Positions 23,070 to 39,690 of a DNA stretch of 64,000 nucleotides are shown in pieces. The notes beneath the pieces are model-generated. The model made no database searches. It had not been told where the DNA came from and saw only the letters and a list, made by a program, of their open reading frames with translations. Each line of letters opens with the position of its first letter. Within the stretch, counting starts at the first letter, position 1. This DNA comes from Steroidobacteraceae bacterium (GTDB lineage: Bacteria > Pseudomonadota > Gammaproteobacteria > Steroidobacterales > Steroidobacteraceae), in the NCBI GenBank assembly GCA_019187185.1, contig JABAQU010000001.1:62001-126000 (forward strand). Reading direction: 5' to 3'. The position numbers and the translations under genes were made by a program.

Positions 23070-24377
23070 ATGCAGGTTTCATTGACCGCCACCGGTGGTC
23101 TCGAGCGCAGGCTCGAAGTGGCCGTTCCGGCCGACAAGGTCACCGCCGAAGTGGACGAGCGGCTGAAGAAGCTCGCGCGTACGGCGCGCTTCAAGGGTTT
23201 CCGCCCCGGCAAGGCGCCCATGGGCGTGGTGCGCCGCGAATACGGGACGCAGGTCCACTCCGAAGTGGTAAACGACCTGCTGCGTTCCTCGTTCGCCGAT
23301 GCGGTGACCCAGGAGAACCTCAAGCCCGCCACCGGGCCGCGCATCCAGCCGATCGCGCTCGATCCGGGTGCCGACCTCAAATATGTCGCCACCTTCGAGG
23401 TGCTGCCGGAGATCCGGCCTGCACCGCTCGAGTCGCTCGCGATCGAGCGCCCCACGGCGAGCGTCACGGAAGCCGACGTCGACGAAATGCTCGAGTCGCT
23501 GCGCAGGCAGCGCCCCGTGTACACGCCGGTCGAGCGCGGCGCGAAGACGACCGATCGCGTGGTGCTCGACTTCGACGGCCGGATCGACGGTGCCGCCTTC
23601 CAGGGCGGCGAAGGCCGCGACGTGCCGGTGGTGCTCGGGGGCGGCCAGGTCCTCGCGGAGTTCGAGCAGGCGCTGTCGGGCGCGAAGCCTGGCGAGACGC
23701 GCACGGCGGTCGTGCACTTCCCCGACGATTACCACGGCAAGGACGTCGCCGGGAAGACCGCCGAGTTCACGATCACCCCGAAGAAGGTCGAGGAAATGAG
23801 CCTGCCGGCGCTCGACGATGCGTTCGCAGCCGAGTTCGGCGTCAGGGAAGGCGGTCTCGAGCAACTGCGCAAGGAAGTGCGCGAAAGCATGGAGCGCGAG
23901 CTCGCCGATGCCGTGCGCAATCAGCTGCGTACGCAGGTCATGGATGCGCTCCACCGCGAGAACCCGATCGAGGTGCCGCAGGGCCTGGTCGAGGAGGCCG
24001 TGCAGGAGATGCAGATCGACATCGGCCGGCGCATGGGCGCAAAGGACGTGAGTCAGCTGCCGCCGCGCGAGCAGTTCGAGGGCCCGGCGCGTCGGCGCGT
24101 GGCGCTCGGGCTCGTGATCGGCGAGCTGATGCGCGGCGCGGATCTCAAGGTCGATCGCGCGCGCGTGCAGGCGCGCCTCGCCGATCTCGCCAGCACCTAT
24201 CCGAACCCCGACGAGATGCGCCGCACCTATCTGCAGAATGCGGACGCGATGCGCCAGATCGAGGCGTCGGTGCTCGAGGAACAGCTGATCGAGTGGATCG
24301 TCACGCAGGCCCGCGTCACGGACAAACCGTCATCCTTCAAGGAACTGACCCGCTTCGGGCAGAATAGCGCGCCATGA
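23070..24377 (+). CDS. tig: Trigger factor
   Basis: A 435-residue ribosome-associated chaperone and peptidyl-prolyl isomerase. The N-terminal ribosome-binding domain carries [12 protein letters not shown] (about residues 44-55; the family signature is GFRxGxxP). The FKBP-type domain (about 150-245) contains [19 protein letters not shown], and a helical C-terminal arm region follows. Length matches the family (about 430). It starts 20 bp after tRNA-Leu and its stop overlaps the clpP ATG (ATGA), so the two are coupled. It shields nascent chains at the exit tunnel. Confidence 0.97.
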   Translation: MQVSLTATGGLERRLEVAVPADKVTAEVDERLKKLARTARFKGFRPGKAPMGVVRREYGTQVHSEVVNDLLRSSFADAVTQENLKPATGPRIQPIALDPGADLKYVATFEVLPEIRPAPLESLAIERPTASVTEADVDEMLESLRRQRPVYTPVERGAKTTDRVVLDFDGRIDGAAFQGGEGRDVPVVLGGGQVLAEFEQALSGAKPGETRTAVVHFPDDYHGKDVAGKTAEFTITPKKVEEMSLPALDDAFAAEFGVREGGLEQLRKEVRESMERELADAVRNQLRTQVMDALHRENPIEVPQGLVEEAVQEMQIDIGRRMGAKDVSQLPPREQFEGPARRRVALGLVIGELMRGADLKVDRARVQARLADLASTYPNPDEMRRTYLQNADAMRQIEASVLEEQLIEWIVTQARVTDKPSSFKELTRFGQNSAP

Positions 24378-25000
24378 ACGAGCAAGCCCTGAACCTGGTG
24401 CCGATCGTCGTCGAGCAGACGGCCCGCGGCGAACGTGCGTACGACATTTACTCGCGACTCCTGAAGGAGCGCGTGGTGTTCGTCGTGGGTCCCGTCGAGG
24501 ACTACATGGCGAACCTGATCGTCGCACAGCTGCTGTTTCTCGAGTCCGAGAACCCGGACAAGGACATCTCGCTCTACATCAATTCCCCGGGTGGCGTGGT
24601 GAGCTCCGGGCTCGCGATCTACGACACGATGCAGTTCATCAAGCCCGACGTCAGTACGATCTGTGTCGGCTCGGCGGCCTCGATGGGCGCCGTGCTGCTC
24701 GCGGGCGGCGCCAAGGGCAAGCGCTTCATGCTGCCGAATTCGCGCGCGATGATTCACCAGCCGCTGGGCGGCTTCCAGGGGCAGGCGACCGACATCAGCA
24801 TCCAGGCCCGCGAGATGCTGCGTACGCGCGAGCGATTGAACGAAATCCTCGCCCGCCACACGGGCCAGCCGATCGACAAGATCCAGCAGGACACCGAACG
24901 CGACAACTACATGGGCGGCGAGGAGGCCATCGCCTATGGCCTCGTCGACCAGCTGCTCAACAAGCGGATGCCCACCCCGGCGGCCACGCCGGCCAAGTGA
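24374..25000 (+). CDS. clpP: ATP-dependent Clp protease proteolytic subunit
   Basis: A 208-residue serine protease of S14 family. Catalytic Ser103 ([11 protein letters not shown]) and His128 (SRAMIHQP) are in place, with the Asp in the handle region after [10 protein letters not shown]. It forms the double heptamer that degrades substrates fed by ClpX or ClpA. The gene order tig-clpP-clpX-lon is the conserved one. An 88-bp gap with a GC hairpin separates it from clpX. Confidence 0.98.
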   Translation: MNEQALNLVPIVVEQTARGERAYDIYSRLLKERVVFVVGPVEDYMANLIVAQLLFLESENPDKDISLYINSPGGVVSSGLAIYDTMQFIKPDVSTICVGSAASMGAVLLAGGAKGKRFMLPNSRAMIHQPLGGFQGQATDISIQAREMLRTRERLNEILARHTGQPIDKIQQDTERDNYMGGEEAIAYGLVDQLLNKRMPTPAATPAK

Positions 25001-25019
25001 ATCAATGGCTTGGATGTGA

Positions 25020-25041
25020 CCGGGGCCTTTTGCGCCCCCGG
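25020..25041 (+). terminator. Hairpin between clpP and clpX
   Basis: CCGGGG pairs with CCCCGG around an inner loop with TTTT. No T-run follows, so it is more likely an attenuator or mRNA-end stem than a strong terminator. A TATAAA (25053-25058) just after it could serve as -10 for a separate clpX promoter, without a good -35. Confidence 0.35.
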
Positions 25042-25088
25042 CCCCCCCATGCTATAAATCCCGGCAGCATGGCGACAGGTGCCCCTGA

Positions 25089-26390
<1,302 letters not shown>

Positions 26391-26414
26391 TCCCGGCTCC
26401 GGCCGGCCGGGCGG

Positions 26415-26443
26415 CTTGAAATGGCCGCGGCGCGCCCCCACCT
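26415..26443 (+). promoter_or_regulatory. Heat-shock (sigma-32 type) promoter of lon
   Basis: CTTGAAA (26415-26421) is followed after 13 bp (14 bp if the eight-base -10 is counted from 26436) by CCCCCACCT (26435-26443). This closely matches the RpoH consensus CTTGAAA-N(11-16)-CCCCATnT. It lies 40 bp before the GTG start of lon, a known heat-shock gene in related bacteria. Confidence 0.65.
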
Positions 26444-26482
26444 CTGAGCTAGACTATCTGCGTACTGCGCGAGGGCCCCCCT

Positions 26483-28921
<2,439 letters not shown>

Positions 28922-29006
28922 GAAGCGAACAGCGCGTGGTGCGCGGGGAGCGGTGAGCGGTGATCGGCCGCGCCACCCCGCGGGCCGCGATGGGTCGTGG
29001 CCGTCG

Positions 29007-30914
29007 TCAGTTGGCGCGGTTCATTCCGGCCACGTCAACAGGCGGACCGATTTCGCGGATTCGTCCGCCTGTTGACGTGCCCCGCCGGCGGCGGCAGCAC
29101 GCGGCAGGGTGCACCGCGAGCCACGCGCGCCGCGTGACGAGCCAGGCGAAGAGCGCGAGCAGGGCGCCACCCGTCGCGCCGCCGAGCGTGCCTCCGCCGC
29201 CATCACCTCCCAGGCCGGGCGGCGACGGAGCCGGCGTGGCCGGTGGCGTCGCGCTCGTCTCGTTGCGCTTCAGGAGAAAGAGCCCGTTCGAAATGTCGCT
29301 CACCGCGAGCGTGCCCGAGGGCAGGAACGGGTAGACGCCCCATGCGCCGTCGGTGCCCGCCACATTGGCCGCGGGCAAGAGGAACGTGTCGAACCAGCCG
29401 ACTTCGCGCAGCGCGCGCGGGTCTGCGAGATCGTGGATCACGAGGCCGCGGCGATAGTGCGCGAGGTAGTAGCGGTCGCCGACCGTATAGCCATTGTGGT
29501 CGGTCGTGGTATCGGCGCCGGTGAACGAGGTCGTGATGGTCGGTGCGCGCAGGTCGCCGATGTCGAGCGTGTAGATCGACGTGTGGAGGCCGGGTATGCG
29601 CAGCTCGTCGAGCTCGTCGTGCACGATGACGTAGCGCTGATCCGCCGTCGGCCAGCCCGAGTGGATGTAGCGCGCGTTCGGGTAGGTCGCGGATCCGAGG
29701 AATGCGGGTGCGGCCTTGTCCGTCACATCCCACAGGTCGACGCGCTCGACATTGAAGTCGATCAGCACCTCGCAGGGGTTGTGTGCCGCCGCGCATTGCG
29801 TCGTGCGGTTGTCGGTGAGCAGCACGCTCGTCGAATCGTGCATGTACGGAGTCGGCGCGCCCGGCGCGCCCGGGTTCGTCGCGACGAGCGTCGGGTTCAC
29901 GGGGTCCGCGAGGCTGTAGATGCGGTAACGGCCGCCGAGCAGGTCGGCGCCCGCGACATACAGGAACGGGGTTGCTCCGGGCAGCGCCATGCCGGTCGCG
30001 TAGTCGACATTGGCGAGATAGAGCGTGTGCGAAGTCGACAGGTCGTGCAGCGTGTTCGCGAGCGTGGCCGTCGCCGGCAGGTCCGAGAGATCGATGATCT
30101 GCAGGCCCGCACCGGCGCCTTCGGTCGTGATGTACGCATACGCGCGGTGCCGGTTCGCGGCGGCATCGAATACCTGGTAGACCTTCACTTCGCGCCACGC
30201 GTTCGTGACACCCGGTATCGTCGCGACTTCGCGCGGGCTTTCCGGAGTCGTCACATCGACCACGGCAGTGCCGTTGCGCAGTCCGACGATCACGTACTCG
30301 CGGTTGTCGTCGCGGTCGACGAAACCCCACAGGTTCGCGACGCTGAGCGGTTGCGTCGAGAACGACGTGAGCGGGATCTGGGCGAGGAAGTCGATATTCC
30401 AGCAGGGAAACGTGCCCGCGAGGCCACCGCTGCAGGGAGTCGCGGCCTGCGCCTGCACTTTTTCGCGCGGGATCGGCACGCCCGCTTCATCGACCGGCGT
30501 GAATCCGAAGGCGATCAGCGTCTGGACGAAGCGCGGGTCCGCGCCGCGCACGTACGCGCGATGCGCGACCGGGTCGTCGGTCGCGAAGTCGTCGGCGGCG
30601 CTGTAGCCGGCTCGCAGCCCCTGCTTGCCGAAGAGCAGTTCCTCGAGGTTGAAGCCCGAGAGGTCGTAGGTGCCGGCGCCCACCTTGATCGCATCGCCGG
30701 GGCGCAGCTGCGAGAACGCGTATTCGAGCGTTCGGCAAGGCGCATCCCGATGGTCGCAGTCGTCGCTGTCGACGCCCTCCGGGGCGACGTAGCGCGTGCC
30801 GGCGACATCGTCGTGGGCGGTTGCAACGCCGGCGGCAAGAGCGGTGGCGACGGTGGCGGCGAGGGCCGGAAACTGGTCCAGAAACCGTCTGGCGCGTCCT
30901 TGCGGGGTCTGCAT
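29007..30914 (-). CDS. Choice-of-anchor B / LVIVD-repeat surface protein with GlyGly-CTERM-like tail
   Basis: A 635-residue exported protein. It has a signal peptide (about residues 1-33), a segment typical of parallel beta-helix starts (YVAPEGVDSDDC, then GDAIKVGAGTYDL), and then LVIVD-type beta-propeller repeats (LWGFVDRDDNREYVIVGL, LQIIDLSDL, LWDVTDKAAP, IYTLDIGDLRAP, LVIHDLADP). The tail has a Pro-rich spacer, a Gly-rich run (GLGGDGGGGTLGG), a hydrophobic helix and Arg residues, resembling the GlyGly-CTERM sorting signal cut by rhombosortase. The last ~25 codons run through the REPIN-like palindrome at 29031-29079, so the true C-terminus has been altered. Biological role unknown; LVIVD proteins are usually cell-surface. 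Confidence 0.8.
   Translation of the reverse strand: MQTPQGRARRFLDQFPALAATVATALAAGVATAHDDVAGTRYVAPEGVDSDDCDHRDAPCRTLEYAFSQLRPGDAIKVGAGTYDLSGFNLEELLFGKQGLRAGYSAADDFATDDPVAHRAYVRGADPRFVQTLIAFGFTPVDEAGVPIPREKVQAQAATPCSGGLAGTFPCWNIDFLAQIPLTSFSTQPLSVANLWGFVDRDDNREYVIVGLRNGTAVVDVTTPESPREVATIPGVTNAWREVKVYQVFDAAANRHRAYAYITTEGAGAGLQIIDLSDLPATATLANTLHDLSTSHTLYLANVDYATGMALPGATPFLYVAGADLLGGRYRIYSLADPVNPTLVATNPGAPGAPTPYMHDSTSVLLTDNRTTQCAAAHNPCEVLIDFNVERVDLWDVTDKAAPAFLGSATYPNARYIHSGWPTADQRYVIVHDELDELRIPGLHTSIYTLDIGDLRAPTITTSFTGADTTTDHNGYTVGDRYYLAHYRRGLVIHDLADPRALREVGWFDTFLLPAANVAGTDGAWGVYPFLPSGTLAVSDISNGLFLLKRNETSATPPATPAPSPPGLGGDGGGGTLGGATGGALLALFAWLVTRRAWLAVHPAACCRRRRGTSTGGRIREIGPPVDVAGMNRAN
29031..29079. 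repeat. REPIN-like palindromic element, copy 1
   Basis: Two 17-bp inverted arms (29031-29047 and 29063-29079) enclose a 15-bp centre. The inner 15 bp of each arm, CGTCAACAGGCGGAC and its complement, are identical to the arms of the element at 48365-48409, and both centres are 15 bp with a TTCGCG core. There is no T-run. It lies downstream of lon and inside the 3' end of the converging gene. Confidence 0.8.
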
Positions 30915-30922
30915 GGACGGAG

Positions 30923-30951
30923 TTTACGCCTGTTCCCTGAACGGCTATCAT
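30923..30951 (+). promoter_or_regulatory. Promoter of the tRNA-Val/tRNA-Asp unit
   Basis: TTTACG (30923-30928) and TATCAT (30946-30951) are separated by 17 bp, with a GC-rich discriminator (CCGCGCCC) after the -10. The pair lies 22 bp before tRNA-Val. Confidence 0.6.
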
Positions 30952-30973
30952 CCGCGCCCTTCTGACGCTTGAA

Positions 30974-31048
30974 GGGTGCTTAGCTCAGCGGTAGAGCGTC
31001 GCCCTTACAAGGCGAGGGTCGGGGGTTCGATCCCCTCAGCACCCACCA
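30974..31048 (+). tRNA. tRNA-Val (UAC)
   Basis: A 75-base tRNA including encoded CCA. The acceptor stem is GGGTGCT/AGCACCC. The anticodon stem TCGCC/GGCGA encloses CTTACAA, anticodon TAC. The T-arm contains GGTTCGATC. Only three bases separate it from tRNA-Asp, so both come from one transcript. Confidence 0.97.
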
Positions 31049-31051
31049 TGT

Positions 31052-31128
31052 GGAGCGGTAGTTCAGTTGGTTAGAATACCGGCCTGTCACGCCGGGGGTC
31101 GCGGGTTCGAGTCCCGTCCGCTCCGCCA
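31052..31128 (+). tRNA. tRNA-Asp (GUC)
   Basis: A 77-base tRNA including encoded CCA. The acceptor stem is GGAGCGG/CCGCTCC. The anticodon stem CCGGC/GCCGG encloses CTGTCAC, anticodon GTC. The D-arm has AGTTGGTTAGAAT and the T-arm GGTTCGAGTC. Confidence 0.97.
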
Positions 31129-31199
31129 CCTGGTCATTGTGAACCGGCGCACACGCCGCCGCGTTCCCGGTGCCGCAACTTCGTGTAAGGTGCGAGCCG

Positions 31200-31586
31200 A
31201 TGCATCGGTTCAGGGTTGTCACCCCGCTCATCTGGATTCTGTGCGTTGCGTTCCTCGCGGCGCGCGCGGGCGGTGCGCACCTGCATCTGTGCCTCGATGG
31301 CCTCGAGGCGCCCGTCACGGTCCATGTCGAGGGGCACACCGGCCAGCACGAGGCGGAAGAGGTGGGCACGTCGCACAACGATGTCGATGTGCCGATCGTC
31401 GCCGAGGCGCTCGCCAAGTCGTCGAAGGCGCTGGCGGATCCCGAAGGCCTGGCGCTGCTCGCGCTGTCCCTGTTTTTCCCGCTCGCGCGGTATCCCTCGC
31501 GCGTCCGGCCTGCGCGCGCACGCGCGTGCGTCCCGTTCTCTCCGCCCCGTCATTTCCTGCCTCCTGCGCACGCGCCCCCGCGCTGA
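31200..31586 (+). CDS. Small exported His-containing protein upstream of metal efflux genes
   Basis: A 128-residue protein from ATG 31200 (an in-frame ATG at 31170 would add ten residues). The N-terminus is a signal peptide ending near ARAGGAHL. The mature part starts AHLHLCLDG and carries scattered His, Asp and Glu (GHTGQHEAEEVGTSHNDVDV), then a second hydrophobic stretch (LALLALSLFFPLA) and a Pro/Arg-rich tail. Similar small proteins precede czcCBA-type operons in related bacteria, suggesting a periplasmic metal-binding or sensing role, but no function is proven. The czcC-like gene begins 65 bp downstream. Confidence 0.65.
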   Translation: MHRFRVVTPLIWILCVAFLAARAGGAHLHLCLDGLEAPVTVHVEGHTGQHEAEEVGTSHNDVDVPIVAEALAKSSKALADPEGLALLALSLFFPLARYPSRVRPARARACVPFSPPRHFLPPAHAPPR

Positions 31587-31651
31587 TACCTCCATTGCTC
31601 CTGCCTTGAGTTGACGCCGGCGGCGCCTCGCGCACCGGCCCTGGAGGTTTC

Positions 31652-32907
31652 ATGAATCCGCTCGTCGCACGCGCGCTCGTCGCGTGTGCAGGTATCTGGC
31701 TGACCGGCGCCGGCCATGCCCTCACGCTCGACCGTGCCGTCGAACTGGCGCTGCAACGCAATCCCGAGCTCGCGGCGAGCGCCTGGGACCTCGTTGCCGG
31801 ACAGGCGCGTGTGGCGCAGGCGAACCTGCGCCCCAACCCCGGACTCGCCATCGATCTCGAGAACTTCGCCGGCCGAGGTGCGCTGCAGGGCACGGACGCG
31901 CTCGAAGCGACGCTCAGCCTGAGCCAGGTGATCGAACTCGGCGACAAGCGCGGCCGGCGCGTGACGGCCGCGCGCGCCGCATTCGATCTCGCGAGTGTGG
32001 AGCGCGAGGCCCGCCAGCTCGACGTGCTGGCACAGGTCACGACGCGCTTCATCGACGTCGTGGCGATGCAGGAGCGCGTGCGCCTTGCGGGCCACTCGCG
32101 CGACCTCGCGGCGCGCACGCTCGAAGCCATTGCGGCGCGCGTTGCCGCGGGCCGCACGCCGGAGGCCGAACGCAGCCGGGCGCAGATCGCGCTGCTGCGC
32201 GCGGAGATCGACGAGCGGCAGTCGCAAAGCGCACTGCGCGGCGCGCGCCACGCGCTCGCGAGCCTGTGGGGCGATGCCGAACCGGGGTTCGGAATTGCTC
32301 AGGCGGATCTCTACGCGCTGCCACAAGTCGCGCCGTTCGCGGAACTCGCGGCGCGCGTCGCACGCAATCCGGACATCACGCGCTTTGCGACGGAGGCGCG
32401 CCTGCGCGACGCGGAGCTCGCGCTCGCGCGAGCCGGGTCGCGGCCGGACCTCTCGCTCGGGCTCGGCGTGAGACGGTTCGGAGAGACGAGCGACACGGCA
32501 CTGGTAGCGGGGTTCTCGCTGGCGCTGCCGGTCTTCGATCGCAACCAGGGCGCGATTCGCGAGGCAGAGGCCCGGCGGGCGCAATCCGCGGCCGCCGGGG
32601 AGGCCGCCCTGATTCGTTTGCGCGCCACGCTGTTCGGGCTCCATGAGCAGATGTCGGCCGCCCGCGATCGCGGCGATGCGCTGCGCGATCACGCCGTGCC
32701 GCAGGCACGCATCGCCCTCGAGCAGACCCGATACGGCTATGACCGCGGCCGCTTCTCGTTTCTCGAGCTCGTGACGGCGCAGCAGGATCTGCTCGATCTC
32801 GAAGCCGCCGCGATCGACGCCGCCACCGACTACCACCACCTGCTCGCCGAGCTGGAACGCATCACGAGCGAGCCGCTGACTGCCCGCGTTTCCGAGGCAC
32901 CTGTGCC

Positions 32908-32911
<4 letters not shown>
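31652..32911 (+). CDS. czcC: CzcC-like outer-membrane efflux channel
   Basis: A 419-residue TolC-family protein with signal peptide (GIWLTGAGHA) and two repeated outer-membrane efflux halves rich in long helices (ALQRNPELAASAWDLVAGQA near the start; AQQDLLDLEAAAIDAATDY near the end). It is the outer-membrane exit duct of the tripartite pump formed with the next two gene products. A GGAGG lies 6 bp before the ATG. Its stop overlaps the next start (ATGA). Confidence 0.88.
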
Positions 32912-36991
<4,080 letters not shown>

Positions 36992-36994
36992 CAG

Positions 36995-38857
36995 ATGCTT
37001 CAGAAGATCCGCGATCACCTGCACGGTGCCATCGGTTACACGATCCTCGGCGCGATCGCGCTCGTATTCGTGGCGTGGGGCGCCTACGGCATCGTCGACG
37101 TCGGCATCGGCCGCAGCGCGTTTGCCGCCAAGGTCAACGGCGAGAAGATCCCGCTCGAGACGGCCCGCCAGGCCTGGCTCGACCAGCAGGCGCAGGTCGC
37201 ACGGGCCTTCGGTGGCGAGATCCCCGCGGAGCGCCGCGCGGAACTGCAGCAGAGCGTCCTCGAGGGCCTGATCGCACGCACGATGATCGACGCCCGGGTG
37301 CACGATCTCGGCTACCGCGTGACCGATGCGCAGATCAGGGAGGCGATCGAGCACGAGCCGGCGTTCCAGGTCGACGGCAAGTATTCCGCGACGATCGCCA
37401 AGGCCCGCCTCGCGCAGGTCGGCCTCAGCGTCCAGGCTTTCGAGGCGGACCTGCGCACCTCGCTCGCGCGCCAGCAGTTGCAGCGCGCGATCGGCGTGTC
37501 GGAGTTCGTGACGAAAAAGGAACTCGATCGCATCGTTGGTCTCGAGGACGAGCAGCGCGAAGTGACCTGGGCGTTGCTGACGGCCGCGGATTTCGCCCCG
37601 GCCCGGATCGACGAAGCCGCCGTGCGCGCGTACTACGACGCAAATACGCAGCAGTACATGACCACCGAGTCGGTGCGGCTCGCGTGGGGCGAGCTGAGGC
37701 TCGACCAGGCTGCCGCGCAGATCACGGTCGTCGACGAGGACCTGCGCAAGCTCTACGCGGAGCACAAGGATCGCTACGTCGAGCCCGAGCGCCGGCGCGC
37801 GCGCCACATCCTCGTCGCGGACGAAAAGACCGCGGACGACGTGCTCGCGAAGCTGAAGGCGGGCGGCGATTTCGCGGCGCTCGCGAAGCAGTATTCGAAG
37901 GATGCCGTGTCGGCCGCAAACGGCGGCGACCTCGGCTTCGCGACGCGCGCAACATTCGTCGCGCCGTTTGCCGACGCGGTTTTCGGCATGAAAGTCGGCG
38001 AGCTTCGCGGGCCGGTGAAGACGCAGTACGGCTATCACGTGATCCAGCTCGAGGCGATCGAGCCCGGCAAGACGAAGACCTTCGAGGAAGCGCGCCCCGA
38101 CCTCGAGGCCCAGTATCGGCGCGAGCAGGCGGCGGATCGCTTCGGTGACGCCGAGGAGCAGTTGCAGACCCGTCTCGAACTCCCGGGCGCGACGATCGAG
38201 TCGCTCGCGAAGGAATTCGGTCTCGCGACCGGCGTGGTCGACAATTTTGAACGCGGTGCCGGCGGTGGCGTGCTCGGCGGCAGTCCCGCGCTGCAGGACG
38301 TCGTGTTCAGCGATGCGGTATTGAACCAGGGCCGCGTCGGCGGTCCGGTGGCGCTCGGCGAAGATCGCGTCGTCGTCGTGAAGGTGCTCGAGCACCGCAA
38401 GCCGGTGGCGCGCCCGCTCGCCGACGTGCGCGATCAGGTCGTCGCGACGCTGAAGCATCAGCAGGGCCTCGATGCAGCGCGCGCCGCGGCACAGGCCGCG
38501 CTCGGAAGATTGCAGGCGGGTGACGCATTCGCGGTCGCGCTCGCGGGCCGCAGGATCGAAGGACCGCGCTACATCGGGCGCACCGACCCGTCGGCGCCGG
38601 CGGCCGTCCGCACCCGGGTTTTCGCGACACCGCGGCCGCAGGGAAAGCCGATCTACGAAGTCGTGCCGACCGACGACGGTGCGGCGGTGGTCGCAGTGCT
38701 CGAGTCGCGGGCCGACCCGGCACCGCTCAGCGCCGAGGCGCGGCAGGAGCGTGTGCAGAACGTCGTCAGCCGGCTCGGCACGGCCGACATCGCGGCCTAT
38801 GTCGCCGAGGCGCGGCGCAAGGCCAAAGTGACAGTGAACCCCTCCGCGTTCGAGTAG
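36995..38857 (+). CDS. ppiD: Periplasmic folding chaperone / peptidyl-prolyl isomerase PpiD
   Basis: A 620-residue membrane-anchored protein. A single helix near the N-terminus (AIGYTILGAIALVFVAWGAY) anchors it, followed by a SurA-like chaperone region and a parvulin domain (RRARHILVADEKTADDVLAK to YGYHVIQLEAIE, about residues 265-355), then a C-terminal SurA-like domain. It helps fold proteins leaving the Sec translocon. In E. coli and Pseudomonas it follows lon-hupB; here tRNAs and a metal efflux operon sit between. Confidence 0.93.
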   Translation: MLQKIRDHLHGAIGYTILGAIALVFVAWGAYGIVDVGIGRSAFAAKVNGEKIPLETARQAWLDQQAQVARAFGGEIPAERRAELQQSVLEGLIARTMIDARVHDLGYRVTDAQIREAIEHEPAFQVDGKYSATIAKARLAQVGLSVQAFEADLRTSLARQQLQRAIGVSEFVTKKELDRIVGLEDEQREVTWALLTAADFAPARIDEAAVRAYYDANTQQYMTTESVRLAWGELRLDQAAAQITVVDEDLRKLYAEHKDRYVEPERRRARHILVADEKTADDVLAKLKAGGDFAALAKQYSKDAVSAANGGDLGFATRATFVAPFADAVFGMKVGELRGPVKTQYGYHVIQLEAIEPGKTKTFEEARPDLEAQYRREQAADRFGDAEEQLQTRLELPGATIESLAKEFGLATGVVDNFERGAGGGVLGGSPALQDVVFSDAVLNQGRVGGPVALGEDRVVVVKVLEHRKPVARPLADVRDQVVATLKHQQGLDAARAAAQAALGRLQAGDAFAVALAGRRIEGPRYIGRTDPSAPAAVRTRVFATPRPQGKPIYEVVPTDDGAAVVAVLESRADPAPLSAEARQERVQNVVSRLGTADIAAYVAEARRKAKVTVNPSAFE

Positions 38858-38894
38858 CGCGCCGCACGGCGCGCGTCCGGCCGCGGCGCCGGGC

Positions 38895-39686
38895 CTAGTC
38901 GCCGTCGAGCGAAAAGTTCATGCCGACACTGCTGTAGCCGTTGTCGACGTAGAGGATCTCGCCCGTGATGCCGGCGGCGAGGTCCGAGCAGAGGAAGGCG
39001 GCGGCATTGCCCACATCCTCCGGCGTGACATTGCGGCGCATCGGTGCGACATCGGCCACACGGCCGAGCATCTTGCGAAGGCCCGCAATGCCTGCCGCGG
39101 CGAGCGTCTTGATGGGACCCGCCGAAATGCCGTTCACGCGGATGCCCTTCGGGCCGAGGTCCGCGGCGAGGAAACGCACATTGGCCTCGAGGCTCGCCTT
39201 GGCGAGGCCCATCACGTTGTAGCCCGGGATCGAGCGCACGGCACCGAGGTAGCTGAGCGTCACGACCGCGCCGTGGCGACCCGCCATCAGCGGTGCGGCG
39301 CCCCGCGTCAGGGCGGTGAGACTGTAGCTCGAGACGTCGTGAGCGATGCGGAACGCTTCACGGGTCGTCACGTCGACGAACTGTCCGGCGAGCGCCTCGC
39401 GCGGCGCAAACGCCACCGCGTGCACCAGCACGTCGAGGCTGCCCCACTCGCGGCCGAGCAGCGCGAAGGCGGCGTCGATCTCGCTGTCGACCGTGACGTC
39501 GAGCGGCAGCGTGAGTGCGCCGAGCTCGGCGGCGAGCGGCAGCACACGCTCCTTCAGCTTGTCGTTCGCGTAAGACATCGCGAGTTGCGCGCCCTCGCGA
39601 TGCATCGCCTGTGCAATGCCCCATGCGATGGAGCGGTCGGTCGCGACGCCCACGATGAGCGCGCGCTTGCCGGTCATGAAGCCCAT
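38895..39686 (-). CDS. fabI: Enoyl-ACP reductase FabI
   Basis: A 263-residue SDR-type enoyl-ACP reductase. The N-terminus [20 protein letters not shown] matches FabI, and the active site Tyr146, Tyr156 and Lys163 (YNVMGLAK) carries the E. coli numbering. It reduces the trans-2 enoyl-ACP in the last step of each fatty-acid elongation round with NADH. ATG 39686 is preferred over the internal ATG at 39677 because relatives start MGFL. It lies 4 bp after the mltD stop on the same strand. Confidence 0.96.
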   Translation of the reverse strand: MGFMTGKRALIVGVATDRSIAWGIAQAMHREGAQLAMSYANDKLKERVLPLAAELGALTLPLDVTVDSEIDAAFALLGREWGSLDVLVHAVAFAPREALAGQFVDVTTREAFRIAHDVSSYSLTALTRGAAPLMAGRHGAVVTLSYLGAVRSIPGYNVMGLAKASLEANVRFLAADLGPKGIRVNGISAGPIKTLAAAGIAGLRKMLGRVADVAPMRRNVTPEDVGNAAAFLCSDLAAGITGEILYVDNGYSSVGMNFSLDGD

Positions 39687-39690
39687 GCGT

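Noticed and set aside
22489-23082. A 197-codon version of the small membrane protein
   Set aside because: Its extra N-terminus is the antisense of tRNA-Leu and the start of tig; the membrane protein begins naturally at 22863.
25009-25058. A heat-shock promoter before clpX (CCCCAT near 25045)
   Set aside because: No CTTGAAA at the right distance; the nearest CTTGGAT is 29 bp away.
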